DNA from: Kingdonia uniflora
Taxonomy: Eukaryota; Streptophyta; Magnoliopsida; Ranunculales; Circaeasteraceae
Assembly (NCBI GenBank): GCA_014058105.1
Contig: JACGCM010001948.1
Location: 4,340,001 to 4,404,000, forward strand
DNA: 64,000 nt
Direction: 5' to 3'
Under the pieces are notes generated by a model, which made no database searches, was not told the origin of the DNA, and saw only the letters and a program-made list of their open reading frames with translations. A program made the position numbers and the translations under genes. This document shows, piece by piece, positions 11,571 to 21,213 of the stretch (the first letter of the stretch is position 1; each line of letters begins with the position of its first letter).

Positions 11571-13090
11571 GGGTTTGCACTTGCAAATAATATTTAGAGA
11601 AATCTATATGAACCATTGAGTTTTATATATAGACTTATTAATCAAAGTTGATTATCATTTATAGTTATTGTGTGATCAGAGCTCAATTAGAAAGCAAGGT
11701 GAGTCTTCTCTATTTTTCAATCAATTTTTTGCTTATCTTTTAATTTAACGTATTGAAATTAATTGTGTCATATGAGCCCAATTAAACAGAGAAATTTGTA
11801 TTGAGAGCTACTATAAGCAATCACACAATGTATGCCCAAATATGCGAATAACTCAGGTTTATTCCAAGCCGATACAAAAGATTTATTTAGACACGTTATG
11901 TCATTACATTTCTTATATTTGTGAAAACCTTAAAATTAGATACAATTATCTTTTTATCTTTGCAAAAGAAGATACAATAGTCCCACACACTATATCTTTA
12001 TCCTTGTATTTTTATGTAAATCTCGCATTCTCTCTGAAACTATCTTCACATTATTTTCCCTTTTAGTGATTTGGTAAACCACAAGGATATCCACTAAAAT
12101 AAAGTTCAAATATAATGTTATAGGGTAGGCCAAATGTTATATTTTAGTATGACAATTGAATCATTTACGATCGCATATAGGCATGTCTGTCTCGAAAGCC
12201 GAAAGTATACTCTAAGAAGATATCTAGTGAGTCGTGATACTTATGCCCTTTATTGAAAGATTTGAACTTTGGGCAATTTCATGGAAAGTAAGTAATAGTA
12301 AATTTCGAACTCAGTTCGAGAACGTACTGTAATCACTAGTTTTTAGGTAGGTAAACTTTGCCTACTACCTGATAACAAAATGAGCAACAAGTGCAAATCA
12401 AAGAAGTAACACAGAGAATTTAGCGTGGAAACCCATAGAAACCGAGAAAAACCACAACCTTGATGAGGATTTAGTAGACAATTAACTATGTTGCTAGGTA
12501 TTATACTTGCTTGAGAATAATATAATTAACAAAGATGTGGCATTCACGGTCCCCTTCTTAGTGTGTTATGCATGTATGTGTTATGCATGTATTTATAGTA
12601 GGATAAAGACAGTTACAGATTCGTAACGTTTCCCCTATAATTATGGTTGGCGAACATTAAAGGACATGAGTAACGGCTATATTGATTAAGTGTAACGGTC
12701 ACATCGACCTATGAAGTTATAAATTCAGTTCTTTTCGTATCGATACTCATAGAATTGTTGATACTGTGTAGTTGAGTTGTTATCATCATGATATCTGGAA
12801 AATATGTTACTACACGTACAATAAGAATTTTTAATCCATGGAATGTTTGTATAGAAAAAAATATATATATAACCCGATTTTGTCAAGTGTTAGAGCATGG
12901 GCAGCAGGATAGGTATCGCTATATTAGCGATCCAAATCTTGAAAAAATCACTTTTCCAAGCTAGCTATCGCTCAAATTACGCAAGTTCAAGAAAGTCAGT
13001 GGTTATCTGTGGCGAGCCCGTTCAGTCAGAGAAATAAAAAAATAAAAAAAAAATTATTAAAAAATTGGTTGGTTTTTTTTTAAAATTTTA

Positions 13091-13115
13091 ACTGCGCCAA
13101 TTCAATTGGCGCAGT
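13091..13115. repeat. 25-bp palindrome inside the MITE
   Basis: ACTGCGCCAATT, one centre base, AATTGGCGCAGT is a perfect inverted repeat with a single unpaired centre. Confidence 0.9.
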
Positions 13116-13172
13116 ATATATTTATTTATTTATTTATAATATTTTATTATTAAAAAAATTTAAAAATTTTGG

Positions 13173-13191
13173 GCGCCAATTGAATTGGCGC
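13173..13191. repeat. second GCGCCAATT palindrome inside the MITE
   Basis: GCGCCAATT, G, AATTGGCGC repeats the same 9-base arms 81 bases after the first palindrome. Confidence 0.9.
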
Positions 13192-13548
13192 ACAAAGTTT
13201 TTAAATATTTTTTTATATTATTTTTTATTAAAAAATAAAAATAAAAAATAAAAACTGACATCCATCCCCACCCTGAAAAAGAAAAAAAAATAGCTCTAGC
13301 TACATGTCATATTTTCCTTGAATTTATGCCTGGGTGGCTCGTTAAGTTAGCGAGGCTGCTGCCCATGCTCTTATATAGCATGTTTCCATTTTAAGGTTGT
13401 TTGATTGTGTTATCAACGAAGTAGATATATATACAAGCAATATTAAAATAAGCTTGGGCAAATAATATTTCTTTCCTCATGTATGCCCCATAAAATTTGA
13501 AATTCTTATTATTTATGACAGGAAACGGAAGAAAAGAAGAAGAAGAAA

Positions 13549-13782
13549 ATGATAAGGATGGTGATAGTTACGTCATTGGTGATCTTTACATTAACAAATG
13601 TATGTATGATCACAGATGGCGAATATGTTGATTCGGTTTTACCTGAAATGCTATGTCATTTTACTAGTTGCTACCAAGATTGTCTGCCACTTTGTTCAAA
13701 AGGAGGAAGAAATGTACACAAATTAGGTTGCATGACAAGCTGCAAAGAAGCATGTCACATGGTACACTGTACTTCTCCGTGA
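13549..13782 (+). CDS. secreted cysteine-rich peptide, 77 residues
   Basis: The ATG follows a splice acceptor by 27 bases. Residues 1 to about 24 form a hydrophobic signal peptide. The mature part has eight cysteines at 36, 41, 45, 49, 61, 65, 69 and 74, giving spacing x4, x3, x3, x11, x3, x3, x4, which reads the same in both directions. Paired CxxxC motifs suggest two short helices tied together, as in alpha-hairpinin-like or thionin-like defence peptides, but I cannot assign a family with certainty. It would be secreted to the cell wall space. Small size, signal peptide and even cysteine number all support a real gene. A TATA box and non-coding first exon lie 1.9 kb upstream. The ORF is intact. 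Confidence 0.65.
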   Translation: MIRMVIVTSLVIFTLTNVCMITDGEYVDSVLPEMLCHFTSCYQDCLPLCSKGGRNVHKLGCMTSCKEACHMVHCTSP

Positions 13783-14136
13783 AGATATGGCTAATAAAGT
13801 CAATCAATGACATTGGCATATGACTAGTTATATTTAGTTTAACCTGATAATGTGATAATGTGATAATGTTTTATGTAGTACATAATTAAGGTTTTTGTAG
13901 TGAACGAAGAACGTGTTATCTTGGAGAGAGGAAAAAAATCACGTATGCAAAACGTAAGGAAGATATAGGATTTATTGATGTATTAATTGTGACTCAATTG
14001 GTATAAGATACAAACAATGCGTTTGTTTTTTGTGAGAGTGTACAAGGCCCTTATTTATCACCTCTAGTAATAGATCCTCTTTAAAATTATGTGTACCTCC
14101 TATAAAGTAAATTACATATAGAGGCACTCTAACATA
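13783..14136. other. 3' flank with a possible copia LTR end
   Basis: 13896-14134 begins TGTAG and ends CTAACA, and reads like a short copia LTR in minus orientation whose internal side would continue at 20182 beyond the inserted element. There is no second LTR, so the call is weak. Confidence 0.3.
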
Positions 14137-14423
14137 TGGATGGCAATTGGGCGGGGGAGCTCAAACCATTACCATCCCCATCCCCGCCTAAGTTCCTCTC
14201 TCCCAAACTCGCCCCAAAACCAATTTAATTTTAACGGGGATCCCCAAATCCACCCCATATTGTAACACCAAATCCCCTCCCCTCCCCATTTAACTGTTAC
14301 TACACCATAAAATAAAATAAAATATCATCTTATATGAATTTTTATTTTTGCTTAGCTATACCATTATCAAAGCATCGAAATATACTAAAACATAAGACAT
14401 AAGTCCAAATGCTATGACTTAAA

Positions 14424-15054
14424 TGTTGGGATAGATACAGATCGAAACAAACACGAGAACGAGAATAGCAAGTTCAAGCTCGAGAACAGCAAGATCGAAT
14501 CCTCCCTATCGATTTCTGTTTTCTCTTATGCAAGTCTACAGAGTATTAATGGCAAACACGATCTAAACAATTCTAAAACAAAGAATTGTAAAGATTACCT
14601 ATACACACAAGATTTAACGTGGTTCGGCAAAATCTATGTCTACGTCCACGGGTAAAGAGATTTCACTAGAAGAAGAAAGTGACGATTACAACTGATCTTA
14701 CAATCTCTCTATTCAACCTGTATGATCTCAAAGCGATGATGACCAACAAGATTTTCTCCTCTCTACAACTCTGTAAAAAATGATGCAAGAGTTTTTCTCA
14801 AAGTCTCTCTCTCTCTCTTGTCTCTCACACAAAATCAAGATTCACTTCTATCTCTTATTTCAATTCCCTAGTAGGCTCTTCTATTTATAGAAAAGAGTCC
14901 TATAGGAGTTACAAATCAATTAGAAACGACTGTTCCTCTTTCTGCTGCTAAAACCCTCCAAGCCTTCAATGTTGTAACCTCTACCTAAAACTAAGGGAAG
15001 CCCAACAATCTTCTTTGACGTGGACTTCAACCTCATGAAGAGGAAAGCCCAACA
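14424..15054 (-). repeat. 3' LTR of the copia element
   Basis: 631 bases. It has a TATA-like TATAAATAG on the minus strand near 14884-14892 and a CT microsatellite near 14808-14820, and it ends in a TGTTGGG/CCCAACA inverted repeat. It is longer than the other LTR by a duplicated segment near 14464-14482. Confidence 0.93.
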
Positions 15055-15066
15055 ATCTCCCCCTCA
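15055..15066 (-). other. polypurine tract
   Basis: On the minus strand GAGGGGGAGAT lies directly before the 3' LTR, as needed to prime plus-strand DNA synthesis. Confidence 0.8.
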
Positions 15067-17783
15067 CTCAAGATGAGAAGGGAAGTCCCCTGACCAATCA
15101 AGTCGATGATTGGTGCACCTCCACCATACCGGCTTTGGCACAACAATAATCATGCTTACCTTTGGCAAACACTTCGTCATCATATCCGATCCATTATCGT
15201 CGGTATGAACTTTGTCAATGCTTAACAAGTTCAAGTCTAGCACATCTCTTATCCAATGGTAGCGCACAGCAATGTGCTTGCTACGTGAATGGAAACTGGC
15301 ATTCTTACTCAGGTGTATCGCGCTCTGGTATCACTGTACACAACGAACTTATTCTGTGCAATACCAAGCTCCTTGAAGAACCATTTCATCCACAACATTT
15401 TTTTGCAACCTTCAGTGATCGCAATGTACTCGGCTTCAGTAGTCGAGAGGACTACACACTTTTGTAGCTTAGCTTGCCATGCAACTGCTCCCCTACATAA
15501 GGTAAACAGGTAGCTCAAAGTAGACTTCTTTGTGTCGGTATCGCCTGCCATGTCTGAATCTGTGTAACCGAATAGCTTCGGCTTATCACTACCATAACAC
15601 AAACATAACTTGGACGTACCTCTCAAGTATCTCAAAATCCACTTGACGCCTTCCCAATGTTCATTTCCTGGATTTGACAAGAATTTGCTCACTACACCGA
15701 CTACAAAGGCTATATCCGGCCTTGTACACACCATAACATACATAAGGCTCCCAACCACTGAGGCATATGGAATCTGACCCATTTCGGCCTTCTCTTCTTC
15801 GGCCTTCGGACACATCTCCTTTGACAATTTCAATTGGCTCCCGAGTGGACAACTAACCGGCTTGGCCTTGTCCATGTTGAACCTCTTCAACACTTTCTCC
15901 ACATAGGTTTCTTGGGATAACCACAATTTGCCGACCTTTCTATCTCGAACGATCTGCATGCCGAGGATCTGCTTTGCTCGACTTAAGTTTTTCATTTCGA
16001 ACGCCTTGCTCAAGTCACCCTTAAGATCGACAATCTTCTCGACATCTTGACCCACAATCAATATGTCATCAACATACAACAAGAGAATGATGAAACCACC
16101 ATCGGCAAATCTGCGCACAAACACACAATGGTCCGACTTAGATTTCTTGTAGTTGTGCTGGCTCATGAAGTTCTCAAACTTCTTGTACCACTGTCGAGGT
16201 GCTTGTTTCAGCCTGTACAAACTCTTATTTAGCTTGCATACTCTGTCTTCCTTGCCTTTGACCTCAAACCCTTCTGGCTGGTCCATGTAGATTTCTTCAT
16301 GCAGATCACCATGAAGAAATACCGTCTTGACATCCATCTGCTCGAGTTCTAAGTTCATGCTAGCAACTAGCCCTAGAACAACTCGAATGGAAGTCATCTT
16401 CACCACAGGTGAAAATATCTCGTCATAGTCAACTCCTTTCCGTTGACCAAAACCTTTCACGACTAGTCGAGCCTTGTATCTCGGCTGCGAGTTGTTATCT
16501 CCCTCTTTGATCTTGTATACCCACTTGTTCTTGAGAATCTTTATTCCCTTGGGCTTCTTAACAAGTTTGAAAGTTCTGTTCTTATGCAGCGAATCCATCT
16601 CTTCCTGCATAGCCTTCAGCCATTCTTTCTTCTGAGTATCTTTAAGAGCTTCTCTGAAGTACTCGGATTCACCGCCATCGGACAGTAACACATACTCGTT
16701 TACTAGATATTTGATTGAAGGGTGTCGAGCTCTTGTTGACCTTCTCAATTCGACTACTTCATTATGAGGTAGCTCAACCTGCTGAGATGGCTCGACCTGC
16801 GATGACTCGACCTGCGATGGCACATCGACCTGTGGTTTGGGATCACCTCGGCCTCCTCTTGCATCGTTCTCATGAACTTTGGGTTCATGATCAACTTCTT
16901 CGACCTCTTGGTTCTCGGGAATTTCGACCTTCTCTCGGCCTTCAATGTAGAAATCCTCTAAGTCGCCAACATAGGATTTCAACTTCTCTCCCTTCTCAAA
17001 GTTTTCAATTGTCTGGTCTTCTAGAAGCACAACATCTCGGCTTCTGACCATCTTGTTCGCAATAGGATCATACAGCTTATAACCCCATTTTTCATCGGCG
17101 TAGCCAACAAGAACGCACTGCCTTGCCTTGTCATCCAACTTCGATCTCTCATCTTTGGGAATATGTACAAAAGCTCGACATCCGAAAACTCTCAAATGTT
17201 CATAATCCACATCTTTGTTGCTCCAAACTCTCTCAGCAACTTCTCTATTCAGCGGCTGTGAAGGAGAACGATTTATAATGTGAACTGTTGTGCTAAGCGC
17301 TTCGCCCCAAAATTTTCTCGGTAATCGAGTTTAAGACAACATGCACCTCACACGCTCAAGTAAAGTCCGATTCATTCTCTCGGCTATTCCATTGTGTTGA
17401 GGTATTTTGGGTACTGTTTGCTCATGTCGAATACCATATTTTTTGCAGTACTCGTTGAATGGTCCAATGTACTCTCTCCCGTTATCTGATCGCACACGCT
17501 TCAAAGGCTTGTCGGTCTCTCGTTCCACCTTATTATGAAAATCTCTGAAGCACTCAAGAACTTGATCTTTGGTCTTCAATAAGTAGATCCACACCTTTCT
17601 CGAAGTATCGTCAATAAAGGTAACGAAGTAGGAAGAACCACCCATGGTTTTTACTTTCATAGGCCCACACACATCTGTGTGTACAAGCTCGAGAATCTCC
17701 AACTTTCGTGCTGGAAGTTGTTTATGAAATGAAACCCTGGTCTGTTTTCCCATCAAACAATGGGTACACTTCTGCAAGTCCAT
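15064..17783 (-). pseudogene. copia integrase, reverse transcriptase and RNase H
   Basis: Integrase comes first (17783-17331): zinc-finger cysteines in CTHCLMGK, then catalytic Asp in HTDVCGP and SDNGREY, and Glu in GIAERMNRTL. A single TAA (17331-17333) separates it from the reverse transcriptase, which stays in the same frame (17330-15309). That part carries the RT palm with the catalytic YVDD (codons at 16065-16076), LYRLKQAPRQWY, and the RNase H catalytic region (GYTDSDMAGD, STTEAEY). A one-base loss near 15300 shifts the last segment (SRSKHIAVRYHWIRD to the end at 15064). Together these enzymes copy the RNA into DNA and insert it. With one stop and one frameshift this copy is broken but very recent. 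Confidence 0.9.
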
Positions 17784-18440
17784 TCCCGTTAAGCTCTAGA
17801 AGGCTTGTTTCTTTCTCAGGACGTCTAGTCCCTTCTCGCTCATGTGAGCTAATCTTTGATGCCAAAGCTCGATCGGCATCCCCTTCTCGGCCACATTCAA
17901 TTCGGCTCGATCAAGCCTTGCTCGACTTTTGTAAAGTGAACAACACTTGGTGCCCTTGGCAACAGCCAGAGAACCCTTGTTAAGCTTTCACTTCCCATTC
18001 CCGAATACACTCACGTATGCTTCATCGTCGAGCTTTCCTGTTGACATGAGATTGAATCTCAAGTTTGGTACATGTCTGACTTCCTTGAGCACCAAGGAAC
18101 AACCTAGCTCGGTCTTCATGTAGACATCACCCATCTCCATAATCTTGGAGACTCCACTGTTCCCCATCTTCACGCTGCCGAACTCACCAGTCTTGTAAGT
18201 GGCAAAGAAACTTTGATGTGGGGTAACATGATAAGACGCCCCCGAGTCAATGATCCACTCTATATCTTGACTTGATATACTTAAGCACGAGTCAGCACAA
18301 GCGGATGCATACAGGAAATCATTCACGGACACATAGGCAACTGTGTTCTTCGATCTTCCAGCAATCTTGTCTTCATGTACGGTTCCATTCTCTTGATCGG
18401 TCTTCAGAGAATAACACTTGTTTCTAAAGTGTCCTTTCAC
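17784..18440 (-). pseudogene. copia protease and pre-integrase segment
   Basis: The frame opens in the Gag zinc knuckle (GHFRNKC) and runs through the aspartic protease signature WIIDSGASYHVTPH (about 18228-18270). It then reaches the GAG-pre-integrase segment with WHQRLAHMSEKGLDVL (17830-17880). Two in-frame stops interrupt it, at 17988-17990 and near 17800. The frame is the same as the downstream integrase, so the original element had one continuous polyprotein here. Confidence 0.85.
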
Positions 18441-19175
18441 ACCGTAATAAAAAACATTGGGTTTCCTTCCTATCCTTAGGAATGCTGGACTTTCCTTTCG
18501 ATCTCAGCCTCTCATTACTGCTCGAATGAGAATTCTTCTTATTCTTCGACCTGCCTCTCTTCTCAGCAACAAGGGCCTTATTAGTACTCGGGAGATGAGT
18601 GTCACTCGACATCCTTCTCGTCTCCTCGTTCAGCAACATACTAGTAATTCTTTCAACGGAAACAACTCCATCAGCTGAGGAGTTTATGACCGTTACGGAT
18701 AACGTAGTATAGTTATCGGGCAGAGAGCCAATGATAAACAAAGCATGCAGTTCATCTCCTAAATTTATCTTCATAAGAGAGAACTGGTTTATCATGTTCT
18801 GAACCTCGTTCAGATGCTCGGTCATGGATTCACCATCCTTGTATTTCATGTTGGCAAATTGTTTTATCAACAGTGCTTTATTCCCAGCGCTCTTCCTTCC
18901 ATACGGCTTTTCAAGTTTCTTCCAAAGCTCGACGGCAGTCTTGACTTGAGCAATATGGTGGTTGAAGAATCGTCCACCCACTTCCGAATCTCGCCTATGC
19001 ACTTTCGATCTAGTGTATTCCAAACACTCGAATCATCCTTCTCTGGCATCACACCACCATTCTCGATGGGTTTTGCCAAATCCTTGCAATAGAGTATATC
19101 CTCCATCTTCGATTTCCAAATCGTATAATTCCTACGATTCATATTGATCATCCTGTATGTAGATATCGACTCCAT
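18424..19175 (-). pseudogene. copia gag
   Basis: From the ATG at 19175 the frame reads NRRNYTIWKSKMEDILY, the usual copia Gag N-terminus. It shifts by one base near 18960 and continues through a UBN2-like Gag core (VELWKKLEKPYGRKS, LIIKQF-like, MTEHLNEVQNMINQ). The zinc knuckle near 18430 has lost a cysteine (FYYG for the CxxC) and carries a second frameshift in a T-run, which separates gag from the protease. Confidence 0.85.
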
Positions 19176-19261
19176 AACTTACACAAGTTACTAGAGTTCT
19201 CTTCCAAATCTGAAGAAGAGCCTCTGACTCCAGACCCTAGATCTTAATCACAGACCTTCGT

Positions 19262-19279
19262 CCCGGCAACGGAACCACT
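19262..19279 (-). other. primer-binding site of the copia element
   Basis: Next to the 5' LTR the minus strand reads GTGGTTCCGTTGCCGGGA. This is nearer to the tRNA-Asp complement than to the initiator-Met site usual in copia elements. Confidence 0.5.
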
Positions 19280-19889
19280 TGTTAGGATAGATACAGATCG
19301 AAACAAACACGAGAACTAGAACAGCAAGATCGAATCCTCCCTATCGATTTTTGTTTTCTCTTATGCAAATCTACGGAGTATTAATGGCAAACACGATCTA
19401 AACAATTCTAAAACAAAAAATAGTAAAGATTACCTATACACACAAGATTTAACGTGGTTCGGCAAAATTTATGCCTAAGTCCACGGGTAAAGAGATTTTA
19501 CTAGAAAAAGAAAGTGACGATTACAATTGATCTTACAATCTCTCTATTCAACCTGTATGATCTTAAAACGATGATGATCAACAGGATTTTCTCCTCTCTG
19601 CAACTCTGTAAAAAATGATGCAAGAGTTTTTCTCAAAGTCTCTCTCTCTCTCTTGTTTCGCACACAAAATCAAGATTCACTTTTATCTCTTATCTCAATT
19701 CCCTAGTAGGCTCTTCTATTTATAGAAAAGAGTCCTATAGGAGTTACAAATCAATTAGAAACGACTGTTCCTCTTTCTGCGGCTAAAACCCTCCAAGCCT
19801 TCAATGTTGTAACCTCTACCTAAAACCAATGGAAGCCCAACAATCTTCTTTGAGGTGGACTTCAACCTCATGAAGAGGGAAGCCCAAGA
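19280..19889 (-). repeat. 5' LTR of the copia element
   Basis: 610 bases, matching 14424-15054 apart from scattered substitutions and short indels. The outer end has CCCAAGA where the other LTR has CCCAACA. Confidence 0.93.
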
Positions 19890-20136
19890 TTAAATACATA
19901 GGCAAAGTCATTAAATAAGATAAGTAAGAGATCAAAGGTGTAGAAAGGGTTTTATCCAAATTATTTAAAGGTATATAGCTAAATGGAGCGGGCCGGAGTT
20001 GGGGATTTGTTAGACCTATACCATACCCGTTCCGATCCCCAACGGATTTTTGGAGGTTCTCCCCATACCCACCCCAAGCCCGGTAAGGTCATCCCAAATC
20101 CTTCCCATTCGGGACGGGGTCAAGTGGATCCCCAGC

Positions 20137-20157
20137 GGGGGGGGGGGGGGGGGGGGG
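20137..20157 (+). repeat. run of 21 G
   Basis: Uninterrupted poly-G just inside the right terminal repeat of the C/G-rich element. Its length may be a sequencing estimate. Confidence 0.9.
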
Positions 20158-20181
20158 AATTGCCATCCCTACTCTAACATA

Positions 20182-21213
20182 CCCTGAGCGTGAGCATGAT
20201 GACATATACGAGACTCCTCCTTTTTGGGAACAAATCTAAGGGAGCCTAAAACTTGGACCAAGGAAATACTTAATATATAGATTAGTAAACACACTTTGAA
20301 TGATGTACCAAATTTTCAAGTGATTCTTCTTTACAAATCTTTGACTTCCTCTTTTTTTACTGGTCTATTACATAAATCGCTGGAGAAGGATTTCTTTTTT
20401 AACAAGGATCCTTAGATAACCGCGTTTTCTGTACGTCACTTGATATACTCGCGGCAAGCTGTACCTACCATTCATTGTTGAGCTTGCGTACGGGGAACCA
20501 TTGCTTCAGTTTTTGAAGGGATATGTTGCGGGTGTCCAAGGATCCTTGAAGAGCAGGGGCACACATGTTTCATCGGTTTTAGAGGTCACTTTTAACCCTT
20601 TTGAACTCCGGTTTAAAAAAAAAGTAAATAAATGTATAATTTTTTTCTCGAAACTTATATTTATTTATTTTGAGGAAATATGGATGATAAAAATGAAAAA
20701 TTTTTTTTTTTTTAAAAGCGCGGATTTTATATAGGGATCTGTAACTCGGAGTTTTTAACCCTATTAGGTTTCAAACCCACGACTCCTCTTTTGGTATTTT
20801 TGGTGGAGAGTGACTTCCACCATTGGGCCAACAACCCAATAAAATATCTTTTGTTTTATGGACTGAAAGGAAACGTTTTCATAATACAGTCGAAAATTTC
20901 AATAATACTCTCTTCTTTTTTAGTTTGTTGTGTACATCCATAATTAAAACCCTCTCTGTTCTCCCACAAATCTCCCTCTACTCTACTTGTTCTATCCCTA
21001 TCACCCCCTATTGTCCAACGCATGTCCGGACGAAATCCTCCGATCACCGAATTACTCCAATATATCGTAAAAATATGGTAGATACTTTTTTAAATTTACC
21101 ATTTTCTCCAGTTAAACTGCGGTATATCGTAAGATACTGATATTTTTCACCTTGTTAAGCTATAAACATCAGTAGGTTAGGGTTTTCAAGTCTCCCTCTC
21201 TCTATCATCGACC
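20182..21213 (+). promoter_or_regulatory. upstream region of the S10 gene
   Basis: No gene is seen. It holds a site-II-type TGGGCC at 20824-20829 and a telo-box TAGGGTTT at 21178-21185, about 30 bases before the ATG. Telo-boxes and site II motifs are typical of plant ribosomal-protein promoters. A pyrimidine-rich start (TCTCCCTCTCTCTATC, 21191-21206) follows. Confidence 0.6.

Larger units (their letters stand above)
12893..13370. mobile_element. Harbinger/Tourist-type MITE
   Basis: A 478-base element with 15-base perfect terminal inverted repeats (GAGCATGGGCAGCAG and its complement), flanked by the 3-base duplication TTA (12890-12892 and 13371-13373). TTA is the signature target of PIF/Harbinger elements. 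It has no coding capacity. The middle is A/T-rich and holds two palindromes built on GCGCCAATT. Confidence 0.85.
11699..13521 (+). other. probable 5' UTR intron of the peptide gene
   Basis: A donor (GTGAGT) at 11699 and an acceptor (TTTATGACAG) ending at 13521 bracket 1.8 kb without other genes, just before the ATG at 13549. Inside are a MITE (12893-13370) and, at about 12350-12830, a stretch resembling a copia solo LTR (TTTAGCGTGGAAACCC and a doubled GTGTTATGCATGTAT at 12561-12592). A spliced transcript would prove it. Confidence 0.4.
14424..19889 (-). mobile_element. nearly complete Ty1/copia retrotransposon
   Basis: LTRs at 14424-15054 and 19280-19889 are closely similar. Both have TGTTRGGATAGATAC and CCCAA(C/G)A ends. 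The element is flanked by a perfect 5-base duplication TTAAA (14419-14423 and 19890-19894). On the minus strand the order is gag, protease, integrase, reverse transcriptase, RNase H, which is the copia order. Damage is light: I count three in-frame stops and three single-base frameshifts. It is therefore the youngest clear retrotransposon here. Gag and RT look Tnt1/Tork-like, which I cannot confirm. Confidence 0.93.
14137..20171. mobile_element. C/G-rich TIR element, split by a copia insertion
   Basis: The ends are inverted copies: GATGGCAATT near 14139 and AATTGCCATC near 20168, followed by runs of G or C. A 10-base direct repeat CTCTAACATA flanks both ends (14127-14136 and 20172-20181). Without the copia element inside (14424-19894) it is about 570 bases and non-coding, with many CCCC and GGGG blocks. 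A 9-11 base duplication is typical of Mutator-like elements, but I do not recognise these termini as Mutator, so the superfamily is open. Confidence 0.6.

Noticed and set aside
16715..17047. Plus-strand frame of 110 codons inside the copia polyprotein
   Set aside because: It is the antisense shadow of the integrase-RT linker on the minus strand, as are the plus frames at 17708, 18457, 18814 and 18962.
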